A stretch of DNA of 64,000 bases from Saccharopolyspora spinosa NRRL 18395 (GTDB lineage: Bacteria; Actinomycetota; Actinomycetes; Mycobacteriales; Pseudonocardiaceae): NCBI RefSeq assembly GCF_000194155.1, contig NZ_GL877878.1, positions 1,771,654 to 1,835,653 of the forward strand, read 5' to 3'. Position 1 is the stretch's first letter; each line of letters begins with the position of its first letter. A model generated the notes under the pieces. It saw only the letters and a list, made by a program, of their open reading frames with translations. It did not search any database and was not told the DNA's origin. A program made the position numbers and the translations under genes. Positions 63,484 through 64,000 of this stretch are shown piece by piece.

Positions 63484-64000
63484 TCAGCGCCGTTTCGGCG
63501 GCAGCGGGAAGAACCCGCTGGTGCGCTCGACATAGTCGGCGTACTCAGGACGCGTACGTCGCATGTGCCGCTCCAGCACCGGTTTTCCGGATCCCCTGGC
63601 CAGCAGCCAGGTCATCAGCAGCGGTGAGAGCACAGTCGCCAGTACGACGGCCTGGTGGGCCGCGGCCAAGTACAGCCCCCACCACACGCAGGCGTCGCCG
63701 AAGTAGTTCGGATGCCGGGTGAAACGCCACAGGCCCCGGTCGAGCACCTTGCCCGCGTTCGCCGGATCGGCCCGGAAACGCCGGAGCTGCGCGTCACCGA
63801 TCACTTCGAAGAACATCCCGACCGTCCACAACGTGGTTCCCACCCACAGCACGAACCACGGCGTCGACGGCCCGCCCAACTCCAATTGGGCGGCCTGCAC
63901 CGGCAACGACACGAACCACATGACCAGCGCCTGCGCCAGGTAGACCCGGACGAACATCCGCAGCCGGGGCCGGGAGCCTGCCCGGTCGAGGATCGCCTGG
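63484..64000 (-). CDS. DUF1295/steroid-5-alpha-reductase-like membrane protein, N-terminus cut by window edge
   Basis: The last 172 residues are in the window; the frame is open to the edge. Several membrane helices (LAQALVMWFVSLPVQ, TPWFVLWVGTTLWTVGMFFE, AVVLATVLSPLLMTWLLARG) and the family motif GLWRFTRHPNYFGDACVWWG, then KPVLERHMRRTRPEYADYVE. DUF1295 proteins are NAD(P)H-dependent lipid or steroid reductase-like, or isoprenylcysteine methyltransferase-like. It is 41 bp upstream of the molybdoprotein gene, likely in one operon with it and the fasciclin gene. Confidence 0.88.
   Translation of the reverse strand, partial: QAILDRAGSRPRLRMFVRVYLAQALVMWFVSLPVQAAQLELGGPSTPWFVLWVGTTLWTVGMFFEVIGDAQLRRFRADPANAGKVLDRGLWRFTRHPNYFGDACVWWGLYLAAAHQAVVLATVLSPLLMTWLLARGSGKPVLERHMRRTRPEYADYVERTSGFFPLPPKRR

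Overview
The window is high-GC actinobacterial DNA, most likely from a Pseudonocardiaceae-type actinomycete (Saccharopolyspora-like; this is inference). The grounds are many GTG starts, many ATGA/GTGA stop-start overlaps, DUF5753/DUF397 regulator pairs, and long blocks that keep the gene order I recall from Mycobacterium tuberculosis. No rRNA, tRNA or CRISPR array was seen.

Layout. 1-21.1 kb is a housekeeping block matching the order of Rv1329c-Rv1341: rdgB (partial), rph, a metallo-beta-lactamase-fold phosphodiesterase, murI, rhomboid, cysM, cysO, mec, P1 peptidase, DUF2017, clpS, pncB, pncA, dinG. Two accessory cassettes interrupt it. At 3.9-8.0 kb are an SMP-30-like protein, a WhiJ-like XRE/DUF397 pair with periodic operator-like repeats, two unknown proteins and a LuxR-type regulator. 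At 11.3-15.7 kb are a broken MFS transporter, a two-component system and a TAXI solute-binding lipoprotein. 21.2-22.1 kb holds a decayed adenosine deaminase gene. 22.7-27.1 kb is an overlapping biotin-type ECF transporter operon (bioY, bioM, bioN) with an acyl-CoA ligase and an unusual thiolase inside it. 28.2-32.1 kb holds a PTH2-like protein, serB and ctaD. 36.2-40.4 kb is a mycobacterial-type succinate dehydrogenase operon. 41-43.7 kb holds coxS, coxM and an RraA-like gene beside a coxL stump. 43.8-54.2 kb is mixed accessory DNA: GntR, P450, DUF72, PP2C, MarR, DUF4097 and an HTH-membrane-PQQ propeller protein. 54.3-56.8 kb is an ankyrin-catalase-Fur oxidative-stress cluster. 57-60.6 kb holds an AraC regulator, a broken VOC gene, a Pycsar-effector-like membrane protein, an Imm1 immunity protein and decayed small genes. 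61-64 kb holds a fasciclin lipoprotein, a sulfite-oxidase-like molybdoprotein and a DUF1295 methyltransferase-like gene (partial).

Besides genes, the window carries several dispersed repeat families: a roughly 170-bp imperfect inverted-repeat element (six full or partial copies), long palindromes centred on TTTCAATKGAAA, GCGAACGGACCGTTCGC palindromes (two of them inside a coding frame), and shared TGAAGGGCACC hairpins.

Several genes expected to be intact (MFS, pncB, dinG, VOC) are broken by one short apparent deletion each. This may mean sequence or assembly errors rather than decay. By contrast, the adenosine deaminase, coxL, P450, DUF397, methyltransferase and XRE remnants look like true degeneration.
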